Positions 22,961-30,588 of a stretch of DNA of 37,126 nucleotides are shown here, piece by piece (within the stretch, counting starts at the first letter, position 1; each line of letters begins with the position of its first letter). Under the pieces are notes generated by a model, which saw only the letters and a program-made list of their open reading frames with translations, searched no databases and was not told the DNA's origin. This stretch comes from an uncultured Clostridia bacterium (lineage in GTDB: Bacteria; Bacillota; Clostridia; Oscillospirales; Oscillospiraceae), in NCBI GenBank assembly GCA_937907715.1, contig CALERM010000014.1, positions 1 to 37,126 on the forward strand, written 5' to 3'. The translations under genes were made by a program, and so were the position numbers.

Positions 22961-24688
22961 ATGAAAATCAGGACGAGAATACTGGCGCTGGCGCTGCTGC
23001 TGAGTATGCTTCTGGGTCTGTGCGGCTGTCTGCCGGTTCCGACGGTCCAAAAAGGAGACCAGACGCCGGAAGCAGAAGAAATGACGATACAATCTGAGTC
23101 TCCTGCGCAGGACGAAGAGATTCAGACGCTGGCGGCAGATGGCTATTTCACGCCGCTGGCGCGCGAGGCGCTTTCCTTTGACGAGATGACGCTCGGAGAG
23201 ATTTCCTTCGACGAGTTTGTACCTTACGCGCAGGCGCTCACGCAGGCGGCGCAGTCCGGGAGCCGGGAGGCATTTCACCGCGCGTGCGTGGAGGCAGAAA
23301 GTATGCTGGTAAAAATCGACACGGCGGGGACGCTTCTGGAAATCGAGAGCGACCGCGACGCGACCGATGAAGCGCGCAGCACGCGCGCGGACAATCAGGT
23401 GCAGGCGTATTATGACGCGATGGATCTGTATCAGCAGACGCTCTGCGAGATCGCCTCGGGCGATCACGCGGGGATGCTTGACAAGGAGTTTGCCGCGTGG
23501 CAGATCGAATATTTTAAAAGCTACGACGCCGAAAGCTCCGCACAGAGTCTGGACCTGACCAATCAGGAGGCGCAGCTGGTCTCGCAGTATGCGCTCTGCT
23601 CGTCGCAGGACGAGGGTGACTATGAGCGGCTGACGGAGATTTATTTACAGCTCGTTTCTGTGCGCGCGCAGATGGCGGAGCTTGCCGGTGCGGCGAATTA
23701 TTCGGAGTATGCCTACAGTGCGTTCTATTCGCGCGACTATACGCCCACGGACGCGCAGAAGATCTGGAAGACGGCAAAGGAGGATTTTGCCCCGCTGCTG
23801 CAAAAATACACCGACAGCCTGACGCAGGCACTCTGGAAGGAAGACCTGGGTGCAGAGGAATGCACAGAAGAAAAAATCGTGCAGGCGCTTTGCTACGGCG
23901 CATCGCGCATGAGCCCGGAGATCCGCGAAGCGGCGGCGTATTTGCTGGACCACCAGCTCTACGACATTTCCTATGACTGCAGGAAGCTTTCCGCCGGCTA
24001 TACGACGTACCTTTACAGCTTTGACGCACCGTTCATTTTCAACTGTCCCGACGGGTCGTATACGGACTACACGGACATGTTCCACGAGTTCGGGCACTGG
24101 GTGGCAGGGTATTATCACGGTTCAGACCCGTTTTACGGCGTGACGGACTATGATCTGAGCGAGCTGCAGTCGCAGGGCATGGAGGTCATGTTTCTGCAGT
24201 TCTATGACGAGCTGTTTGCAGACGCCGCGCAGGCTCTGCGCGCCGAGACGCTTCTGAATCTTGTTTACAGCGTGGTTACGGGCGCAATGTACGACGAGTT
24301 CCAGCAGCGCGTTTATCTGGAGCCGGACCTGAGTGAACAGCGCCTGCTTGCCATTTTCCGCGAGGTCTACGAGAGCTATGGCTTTGAACCCTATGATGGG
24401 TATGAATACGAATGGGCGGATGTGATTCATAATTTCCAGCAGCCGCTGTATTATATCAGCTACGCCGTTTCGGCAATTCCGGCGCTGGAGCTTTATGTGC
24501 AGTCGGTCGAAAGTCCCAACGAGGCGATGGACACGTATCTGCGCGTGGCAGGTATGTCGGACGAGGAGTATTACCTCACCGACGCGCTGCGCGAGACCGG
24601 GCTTTCCAACTCCATGAAGTCTCCCATCGGGGACGTGATTGCACAGGAGCTGGAAAGAAGCGGTGCGTTTGATTTCGAAAACGGATAG
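22961..24688 (+). CDS. Lipoprotein M3-family-like zinc metallopeptidase
   Basis: A 575-residue exported oligoendopeptidase-like protein. The signal peptide ends in an LCGC lipobox near residue 23, followed by an acidic Gln/Glu-rich spacer. The mostly helical body carries the gluzincin motif HEFGH (375-379), with the likely third zinc ligand E401 in SELQSQGME, the arrangement of M3 peptidases. Most M3 enzymes are cytosolic, so a lipid-anchored form suggests extracellular peptide processing. The ATG at 22961 is 9 nt from GGAG. An ATG at 22946 has a poorer site. The exporter genes start 20 nt downstream, so they may share the transcript. Confidence 0.85.
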   Translation: MKIRTRILALALLLSMLLGLCGCLPVPTVQKGDQTPEAEEMTIQSESPAQDEEIQTLAADGYFTPLAREALSFDEMTLGEISFDEFVPYAQALTQAAQSGSREAFHRACVEAESMLVKIDTAGTLLEIESDRDATDEARSTRADNQVQAYYDAMDLYQQTLCEIASGDHAGMLDKEFAAWQIEYFKSYDAESSAQSLDLTNQEAQLVSQYALCSSQDEGDYERLTEIYLQLVSVRAQMAELAGAANYSEYAYSAFYSRDYTPTDAQKIWKTAKEDFAPLLQKYTDSLTQALWKEDLGAEECTEEKIVQALCYGASRMSPEIREAAAYLLDHQLYDISYDCRKLSAGYTTYLYSFDAPFIFNCPDGSYTDYTDMFHEFGHWVAGYYHGSDPFYGVTDYDLSELQSQGMEVMFLQFYDELFADAAQALRAETLLNLVYSVVTGAMYDEFQQRVYLEPDLSEQRLLAIFREVYESYGFEPYDGYEYEWADVIHNFQQPLYYISYAVSAIPALELYVQSVESPNEAMDTYLRVAGMSDEEYYLTDALRETGLSNSMKSPIGDVIAQELERSGAFDFENG

Positions 24689-24708
24689 AAAGAGATGAGA
24701 AAAGCAGA

Positions 24709-26436
24709 ATGAAACGATTGGGTGTTTACCTCAAGCCCTATACGCTGGAAAGCATTTCAGGACCGCTCTTCAAGCTCCTCGAGGCACTTCTGGAGCTGTT
24801 TGTGCCGCTGGTTGTGGCAGACATTATCGACACCGGTATTGCCTCCGGTGACAGTGGGTATCTGGTCCGGCGGTGCCTGCTTCTGATCGGGCTGGGGCTT
24901 CTGGGGCTTGCCAGCTCTGTGACCGCGCAGTATTTTGCGGCGAAGGCGGCAATCGGCTTTACCGCCGGTGTGCGCCACGCGGTGTTCCAGAAGGTGCAGA
25001 GCCTTTCCTATGCCGAGCTCGACAGGCTCGGCACGTCAACGCTGATGACGCGCATGACGAGCGACATGAATCAGGTGCAGACGGGGCTCAACCTCGCGCT
25101 GCGGCTTTTGCTGCGCTCGCCGTTTGTGGTGTTCGGCGCAATGATCATGGCGTTTACGATCGATGTGAAATCCGCATGGGTCTTCGCGGTGATTATCCCG
25201 CTGCTGTTCGCGGTGGTTTTCGCCATCATGTTCAGCTGCATTCCGCTCTACCGGCGCGTACAGGGCCGACTGGACCGCGTACTCGGCGCGGCAAAGGAGA
25301 ATCTTGCCGGCGTGCGCGTGATCCGTGCGTTCGGAAAGGAGCGGCAGGAGGTCGGGAGCTTCGAGGAAAAGGGCGGGGCGCTTCTTTCCTCGCAGCTGTT
25401 TGTCGGCAAAATTTCGGCGCTTTTGAATCCGGTGACCTATGTGATGATCAACCTTGCGATTATCGCCGTTCTGCGCACGGGCGCGGGGCAGGTGGACAGG
25501 GGCATCCTGACGCAGGGGCAGGTGATGGCGCTTTACAACTACATGTCGCAGATTCTTGTCGAACTGATCAAGATGGCGAGCCTGATTCTGAGCATGACGA
25601 AGGCGACGGCAAGCGCAAAACGGGTGGCGTCGGTGCTGGCGCTGGAAAGCAGCCTGAACGTACCGGAGCAGAACCCGCAGGAAAAGAAAGACGCGCCTGC
25701 GGTCGAATTTGACGGCGTCACGTTTACCTATCCCACCGGCGGCGCGCCGGCGCTGAGCGATGTTTCGTTTGCACTCGGACATGGAAAAACGCTCGGGATC
25801 ATCGGCGGCACCGGCTCGGGCAAGTCGACGCTCATCAGCCTGATTCCGCGCTTTTATGACGTATCCGGCGGCGCGGTGAAGGTTGACGGGTGCAATGTGA
25901 AGGACTATCCGCTTCAAACGCTGCGCGGCAAGATCGGTCTGGTGCCGCAGAAGGCGCTGTTGTTCCTGGGAACCATCCGCGACAATCTGCGCTGGGGCAA
26001 TGAGAACGCGACGGACGAGGAGCTTTATGAAGCGCTTCGCGCGGCGCAGGCGCTGGAGGTGGTCGAGGGAAAGCCGAAGGGTCTGGACGACCCGGTGGAG
26101 ACCGGCGGCAGGAATTTTTCCGGCGGGCAGCGGCAGAGGCTTACCATTGCGCGCGCACTGGTCAGACGTCCGGAGCTTCTGATTCTCGACGACAGTGCGT
26201 CGGCGCTCGACTTTGCCACGGACGCCGCACTTCGGCGGGCGCTGCGGGAGCTTCCGTGGCACCCGGCGGTTGTGATTATCTCCCAGCGCACGGCGTCGAT
26301 TCGCTTTGCAGACGAAATTCTGGTGCTGGACGACGGGCATCTTGTGGGCAAGGGCACGCACGACGAGCTGCTCAAGACCTGCAAGGTTTACCGCGAAATC
26401 TATGAGTCTCAGTTCAAGAAGGAGGATGCGAAATGA
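24709..26436 (+). CDS. ABC exporter half-transporter, degenerate-site subunit
   Basis: A 575-residue type IV exporter subunit: six-helix membrane domain (about 1-310) and an ATPase domain. Walker A GGTGSGKST (K372), signature FSGGQ (intact), Walker B ILDD, where D495 replaces the catalytic Glu. It should therefore bind but hardly hydrolyse ATP at its own Walker site, as in heterodimeric exporters such as BmrCD, LmrCD or TM287/288. Its intact signature completes the active site of the partner. The ATGA overlap with the next gene indicates coupled translation. Substrate unknown: drugs, lipids or peptides are all possible. Confidence 0.92.
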   Translation: MKRLGVYLKPYTLESISGPLFKLLEALLELFVPLVVADIIDTGIASGDSGYLVRRCLLLIGLGLLGLASSVTAQYFAAKAAIGFTAGVRHAVFQKVQSLSYAELDRLGTSTLMTRMTSDMNQVQTGLNLALRLLLRSPFVVFGAMIMAFTIDVKSAWVFAVIIPLLFAVVFAIMFSCIPLYRRVQGRLDRVLGAAKENLAGVRVIRAFGKERQEVGSFEEKGGALLSSQLFVGKISALLNPVTYVMINLAIIAVLRTGAGQVDRGILTQGQVMALYNYMSQILVELIKMASLILSMTKATASAKRVASVLALESSLNVPEQNPQEKKDAPAVEFDGVTFTYPTGGAPALSDVSFALGHGKTLGIIGGTGSGKSTLISLIPRFYDVSGGAVKVDGCNVKDYPLQTLRGKIGLVPQKALLFLGTIRDNLRWGNENATDEELYEALRAAQALEVVEGKPKGLDDPVETGGRNFSGGQRQRLTIARALVRRPELLILDDSASALDFATDAALRRALRELPWHPAVVIISQRTASIRFADEILVLDDGHLVGKGTHDELLKTCKVYREIYESQFKKEDAK

Positions 26437-28181
26437 AACAGAATTCCTCCTCTGCAAAAACGCTCCGGCGGGTGCTCGGAGAACTCGAGGGGCAGAAGCA
26501 TCTGGTGGCGCTGAGCTTTCTGCTGGCGCTTGCGAGCGTGGCGGGGACGCTGTTCGTGCCGATTCTGGTCGGTCGGGCGATTGACGAGATTGTCGGACCC
26601 GGACAGGTCGACTTTGGCGCGCTCAGCTCAATCGGCTTGCAGATTGCCGCGACGGCGGCGGTTGTGGCGCTGAGCCAGTGGCTGATGAACATCATCAACA
26701 ACAAGATTACCTTCTGCGTGACGCGCGAGGTGCGGCAGAAGGCGTTCGCGCATTTGCAGACGCTGCCGCTGTCCTATCTGGACGCGCATCCGTCGGGCGA
26801 GATTGTCAGCCGCATGATTTCCGACACCGAGCAGTTTGCAGACGGTCTGCTTCTCGGCTTTACGCAGCTTTTTACCGGCGTTCTGACGATTGCCGGAACG
26901 CTCGGGTTCATGCTGAGCCTGGACTGGCGCATCACGCTGGTCGTGGTGGTGCTGACGCCGCTGTCACTGTTTGCGGCAAAATTTATCGCGACGAGGACGT
27001 ATGACATGTTCAGGCTCCAGTCCAGAACGCTCGGCGAGCAGACGGCGCTGGTCGGCGAGATGCTGGACGGCGAGCGGGTCGTGCAGGCGTTTTCGCGCGA
27101 GCGGCAGGCGGTCGAGGCATTTGACGAGATCAACGGCAGGCTCAAAAAGTATACGCTGCGCGCGACGTTTTTTTCCTCGCTGACAAACCCGGTGACACGC
27201 TTTGTCAACAGCATCGTCTATGCCTGCGTGGCGCTCACGGGCGCGCTGGTCGCGGTGACGGGCGGCATTACGGTGGGCGGACTTTCCGTTTTTCTCAGCT
27301 ATGCCAACCAGTACGCAAAGCCCTTCAACGACATTTCCGGCGTTGTGACCGAGCTTCAGAACGCGATGGCGTGCGCGGGGCGCGTGTTTGAGCTGATCGA
27401 CGAGCCGTCGGAGACGGCGGACGCGCCGGACGCGATGACACTGGAGCATGCCGACGGGCATGTGGCGCTTACAAACGTCAGCTTCCGCTATGTGCCGGAG
27501 CGTCCGCTGATTGAAAATCTCAGCGTTTCCGTGCAGCCCGGCGAGCGTGTGGCAATTGTCGGTCCTACGGGCTGCGGCAAGACGACGCTCATTAACCTGC
27601 TCATGCGGTTTTACGACGTGAACGGCGGCGAAATCCGCGTCTCCGGCGAGAAAATCACGAACCTCACGCGCAGAAGCCTGCGGCAGAATTTCGGCATGGT
27701 GCTGCAGGATACGTGGATCAAGACCGGCACGGTGCGGGAAAACATCGCGCTCGGAAAGCCGGACGCGACGGAAGGCGAGATTGCTGCGGCGGCGCAGGCG
27801 TGCCACGCGGACGGGTTTATCCGGCGGCTGCCGGACGGCTATGATACGGTCATTACCGACGGCGGAGGACTCTTGTCGCAGGGGCAGAGACAGCTTCTGT
27901 GCATTGCGCGCGTGATGCTGGCGCTGCCGCCGATGCTGATTCTCGACGAGGCGACAAGCTCCATTGACACGAGAACGGAGCTCAAGATCCAGCATGCGTT
28001 CTCGCAGATGATGAAGGGCAGAACGAGCTTCATCGTGGCACACCGGCTGTCTACCATCCGCGAGGCGGACGTGATTCTCGTCATGAAGGACGGGCATGTC
28101 ATCGAGCAGGGGCGGCATGAGCAGCTTCTGGCGCAGAATGGCTTCTACGCAAAGCTCTATAACAGCCAGTTTGAGCAGTAA
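26433..28181 (+). CDS. ABC exporter half-transporter, catalytic subunit
   Basis: A 582-residue partner of the preceding gene. Six membrane helices (about 1-320), then an ATPase with Walker A GPTGCGKTT (K383), Walker B MLILDEA with catalytic E506, but a non-canonical signature LSQGQ in place of LSGGQ. Thus the active site is this subunit's Walker motifs plus the partner's FSGGQ, and the silent site is the reverse, the standard asymmetric design. The start codon overlaps the previous stop (ATGA), with AAGGAGG upstream. A terminator follows the stop. Confidence 0.93.
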   Translation: MKQNSSSAKTLRRVLGELEGQKHLVALSFLLALASVAGTLFVPILVGRAIDEIVGPGQVDFGALSSIGLQIAATAAVVALSQWLMNIINNKITFCVTREVRQKAFAHLQTLPLSYLDAHPSGEIVSRMISDTEQFADGLLLGFTQLFTGVLTIAGTLGFMLSLDWRITLVVVVLTPLSLFAAKFIATRTYDMFRLQSRTLGEQTALVGEMLDGERVVQAFSRERQAVEAFDEINGRLKKYTLRATFFSSLTNPVTRFVNSIVYACVALTGALVAVTGGITVGGLSVFLSYANQYAKPFNDISGVVTELQNAMACAGRVFELIDEPSETADAPDAMTLEHADGHVALTNVSFRYVPERPLIENLSVSVQPGERVAIVGPTGCGKTTLINLLMRFYDVNGGEIRVSGEKITNLTRRSLRQNFGMVLQDTWIKTGTVRENIALGKPDATEGEIAAAAQACHADGFIRRLPDGYDTVITDGGGLLSQGQRQLLCIARVMLALPPMLILDEATSSIDTRTELKIQHAFSQMMKGRTSFIVAHRLSTIREADVILVMKDGHVIEQGRHEQLLAQNGFYAKLYNSQFEQ

Positions 28182-28197
28182 GTTTCTGAAAAACAGG

Positions 28198-28236
28198 GCG
28201 GTGCGGACGGTTTTTCCGCATCGCTCTTGCTTTTTT
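28198..28236 (+). terminator. Terminator of the ABC exporter operon
   Basis: A 10-bp stem GCGGTGCGGA/TCCGCATCGC (one G-U) with a 7-nt loop, followed by TCTTGCTTTTTT. The T-run is also the -35 region of the next gene's promoter. Confidence 0.8.
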
Positions 28237-28256
28237 GCTCACAGATGGTATACAAT
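28227..28256 (+). promoter_or_regulatory. Probable promoter of the P-loop/CYTH-like gene
   Basis: TTGCTT (28227-28232), 18-nt spacer, TACAAT (28251-28256). The -35 is weak and lies within the terminator tail. Confidence 0.55.
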
Positions 28257-28294
28257 ATAGGTAGCTTATCGATCGACGGAGAGGAGCCAGCAGC

Positions 28295-29401
28295 ATGGCA
28301 AAGCGCATCACAAGAATTGTTCTGACCGGCGGACCCGCCGCAGGCAAAACGACGCTCATCAGCCGCATTCTCAAGGAGTTCAAGCAGGACGACGGCTGGA
28401 AGGTGATTACGATTCCGGAGACGGCGACGGAGCTGATTTCGGGCTTCGGCATCCGTCCGTTCGGCAACTGCGTGTCGATGCTGGACTTTCAGTATTTTGT
28501 GATTGCCGATCAGCTGCACAAGGAGCGGCTGGCGCTCAGGGGCGCGCAGATGGTGCCGGAGGAAAACGTGCTGATCATCTACGACCGGGCGCTGTTTGAC
28601 GATAAGGCGTATATCACGGACGAACAGTTCCGGGAGATTCTGGCGCACTTCGGCAAAACCGAGCAGGAGGTGCTCGCGGGCTACGATGCGGTTTTGCACC
28701 TGGTTTCGTGCGCCAAGGGCGCGGAGTTTGCCTATAATTTCGGAAACGAGGCGCGCTATGAGCCGCTGGAGACCGCGCGGGAGAAGGATGATCTGACGCT
28801 GCGGGCGTGGAAGGATCATCCGAACCTCAAGGTGATCGACAACGCGGTCGATTTTGAAGACAAGCTCCGCCGCGGCATCCGCGCGATTTACGACTGCCTC
28901 GGATTGACCGCGCCGCAGGAGGTCTGGCACAAGTATCTGATCGCCATGCCGGATTTGCAGGCGCTGGAAAAGACGTATGCCGCCAGCGCGATCGATATGA
29001 TGCAGACCTATCTCGTCGGGACGCAGCCGAACGTCGTCCGCCGCATCCGCCAGCAGAAAAACGGGCAGGAGTATCTGTATTTCTACACCGAAAAGCGCTA
29101 CACGGATGAGGGCGCGTGGGAGACGGAAAAGCCGATCACGCAGAAGGAATACGTCCAGTATCTCATGGAGGCGGACACGACGCTGCACGCGGTTCATAAG
29201 ACAAAATACCGCTTCTGCATCGATGGACGGCGGTTTGAAATCGACGTGTATCCGTTCAGTGAAAGCCGCGCGATCATGCGCGCCGAGCTTCCGGCGGAGG
29301 CTTCCGCACCGCAGATGCCGCAGGGGATCGAGATTGTCCGCGAGGTCACGGGCGACCCCATGTACAAAAACAGCCATCTGGCAAGAGAACAGAAATTGTA
29401 A
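28295..29401 (+). CDS. P-loop NTPase fused to a CYTH-like domain (Ttd14-like)
   Basis: A 368-residue cytosolic protein. The N-terminal half is an AAA_28/NadR-like P-loop kinase fold: Walker A GGPAAGKTT (12-20), a hydrophobic strand ending in YDRALFDD (the second acidic motif), and an Arg/Lys lid region. The C-terminal half (from about 205) looks like a CYTH/triphosphate-tunnel domain, with alternating charged strands such as VVRRIRQQ, YFYTEKRY and KTKYRFCIDGRRFEIDVY. The same architecture is known in the eukaryotic Ttd14 protein and in bacterial relatives of unknown function. A nucleotide- or phosphate-compound-binding role is plausible. GAGAGGAG precedes the ATG by about 10 nt. It is convergent with a nicotinamidase-like gene. 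Confidence 0.8.
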   Translation: MAKRITRIVLTGGPAAGKTTLISRILKEFKQDDGWKVITIPETATELISGFGIRPFGNCVSMLDFQYFVIADQLHKERLALRGAQMVPEENVLIIYDRALFDDKAYITDEQFREILAHFGKTEQEVLAGYDAVLHLVSCAKGAEFAYNFGNEARYEPLETAREKDDLTLRAWKDHPNLKVIDNAVDFEDKLRRGIRAIYDCLGLTAPQEVWHKYLIAMPDLQALEKTYAASAIDMMQTYLVGTQPNVVRRIRQQKNGQEYLYFYTEKRYTDEGAWETEKPITQKEYVQYLMEADTTLHAVHKTKYRFCIDGRRFEIDVYPFSESRAIMRAELPAEASAPQMPQGIEIVREVTGDPMYKNSHLAREQKL

Positions 29402-29402
29402 G

Positions 29403-29437
29403 AAAAACCCGGACCGTCTCAGACGGTCCGGGTTTTT
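29403..29437. terminator. Bidirectional terminator
   Basis: A perfect 17-bp inverted repeat with a one-base centre: AAAAACCCGGACCGTCT (29403-29419) and its complement (29421-29437). The A-run and T-run flank a 12-bp GC-rich core, so it ends both convergent genes. Confidence 0.95.
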
Positions 29438-29464
29438 GTATCGCCTGAAAGAGCCTTGCCTTTT

Positions 29465-29977
29465 TCACAGAATCCGGATCTGGCACATGCGCATGGCGGC
29501 GAGGGCGTTTTCATGGCTTTCTGGTGTGACGCCGGCGCAGCAGGCGCTGTCGACCGTAATCGGAAGCTCCGGCAGCGCGCACTTGGTGGACAGCACGTTC
29601 GTAATCACGCAGATATCGGTGCAGAGTCCGACAAATTCTGCCGATTCAAGATCGTCCAGCCCCTTGAGATACTGCACGAGCGCTTCGGAGCCGAACGAGG
29701 GCTTGTCGAAAATCCGCGCGCCGGTGGTGTCCAGCGCGGGGTCAATCTCCCAGCCGGGGGTGTTTTCGATGCAGTGGGGCACAGGAAGGTTCCTTCCTTC
29801 CTGCGTCTGCAAGTAATTTTCATGATGCGTGTCGCGGGTAAAGACGACGGTCTTGCCCGCTTTTTTTGCCTGCGCAATTTTTTCTGCGACGCGCGGGACG
29901 ATGCTGGCGGCTTCTTTGGTGCCGAGCGCGCCGGAAATGAAGTCCTTCTGCATGTCCACAACGACCAAAACGTCCAT
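29465..29977 (-). CDS. Isochorismatase-family cysteine hydrolase, nicotinamidase-like
   Basis: A 170-residue hydrolase with the D8 (VVDMQKDF), K92 (FDKPSF) and C123 (DICV) triad and a likely metal site D49/H51/H68 (RDTHHENY and PHC). The layout matches short clostridial nicotinamidases, which turn nicotinamide into nicotinate for NAD salvage. Other isochorismatase-like amidases share these residues, so the substrate is only probable. The ATG at 29977 has AGGAGG 7 nt upstream and is preferred over an in-frame codon at 29995. It is divergent from the marR operon. Confidence 0.88.
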   Translation of the reverse strand: MDVLVVVDMQKDFISGALGTKEAASIVPRVAEKIAQAKKAGKTVVFTRDTHHENYLQTQEGRNLPVPHCIENTPGWEIDPALDTTGARIFDKPSFGSEALVQYLKGLDDLESAEFVGLCTDICVITNVLSTKCALPELPITVDSACCAGVTPESHENALAAMRMCQIRIL

Positions 29978-30008
29978 GGTAATGCCTCCTGTCAAGCTGT
30001 TTTAGAAA

Positions 30009-30036
30009 AGCATAGCACGTTTCGGGAAAAATACAA
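30009..30036 (-). promoter_or_regulatory. Probable promoter of the nicotinamidase-like gene
   Basis: Minus strand: -35 TTGTAT (30036-30031), 16-nt spacer, -10 TATGCT (30014-30009) with an extended TG. It leaves a leader of about 25 nt containing the AGGAGG site. Confidence 0.6.
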
Positions 30037-30046
30037 CCGTTTTTTC

Positions 30047-30075
30047 TTGACAAGCGGCGCGCACGAGCGTATACT
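30047..30075 (+). promoter_or_regulatory. Promoter of the MarR-oxoamine synthase-SDR operon
   Basis: Perfect TTGACA (30047-30052), 17-nt spacer, TATACT (30070-30075). Predicted start near 30082, directly at the edge of a long palindrome. Confidence 0.88.
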
Positions 30076-30082
30076 GTAAAAA

Positions 30083-30114
30083 ACATTCAAATTTTTATAT
30101 AAAAATTTGAATGT
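30083..30114. promoter_or_regulatory. 32-bp perfect palindrome, probable MarR operator
   Basis: Perfect inverted repeat with 16-bp arms: ACATTCAAATTTTTAT and its complement, no spacer. It begins at the predicted transcription start, 27 nt before the marR ATG. MarR dimers bind such palindromes, and a protein here would block initiation, so autorepression is the simplest model. The arms contain TTCAAA/TTTGAA half sites. Confidence 0.8.
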
Positions 30115-30141
30115 GTCCTGAAAACAAAAGGAAGTGATCGG

Positions 30142-30588
30142 ATGCTGCAGGACAGTGTTTTACGGCTGTACCGGCGTCTCAGGCTCGACGGCTACCGGAA
30201 GCTGTTTGGCGCCGTGCAGGAACGAGAGGGAAGCCTCAGCGCCATCGAGGCGTTTTCGGCGGACCTCATCAACCTGCTCGGAGAGCCGACGCTCAGCCAG
30301 TTTGCCGAATATATCGGAATTTCCCAGCCGAACGCGACCTACAAGGTCAATGCGCTGGCGGGCAAGGGTTATGTGGAGAAGGTCGTCTCGAAGCCGGACC
30401 GGCGCGAAATCCGGCTCAGGACCGGAAAGAAGTTTGCGCAGTATTTTGACGAGGACCGCCCGGCTATCTGCGCCGCGGCAGAGCGGGTGCGCGCGCAGTT
30501 TTCGGAAGAAGAAATCGGCACGGCGCGCCGCGTGCTCGACGCGATGCTCGATGCGATGCAGGAGGGCAGGAAAGGAGCCAATGTATGA
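30142..30588 (+). CDS. MarR-family transcriptional regulator
   Basis: A 148-residue winged-helix regulator. A helical N-terminal dimer arm, then helix-turn-helix TLSQFAEYIGISQPNATYKVNAL (about 53-75; recognition helix SQPNATYKVN), wing KPDRREIRLR (about 87-96), and a C-terminal dimerisation helix. It has the residues expected for DNA binding. AAGGAAGTGAT, close to the full anti-Shine-Dalgarno, precedes the ATG. Its stop overlaps the start of the next gene (ATGA), so regulator and lipid-type enzymes are made together. A likely ligand is a fatty acid or acyl compound, given its neighbours, but this is inference. Confidence 0.9.
   Translation: MLQDSVLRLYRRLRLDGYRKLFGAVQEREGSLSAIEAFSADLINLLGEPTLSQFAEYIGISQPNATYKVNALAGKGYVEKVVSKPDRREIRLRTGKKFAQYFDEDRPAICAAAERVRAQFSEEEIGTARRVLDAMLDAMQEGRKGANV

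Noticed and set aside
25036..26457. 473-codon minus-strand open frame within the ABC exporter gene
   Set aside because: Antisense to a gene with intact ABC motifs. No ribosome site or motif of its own.
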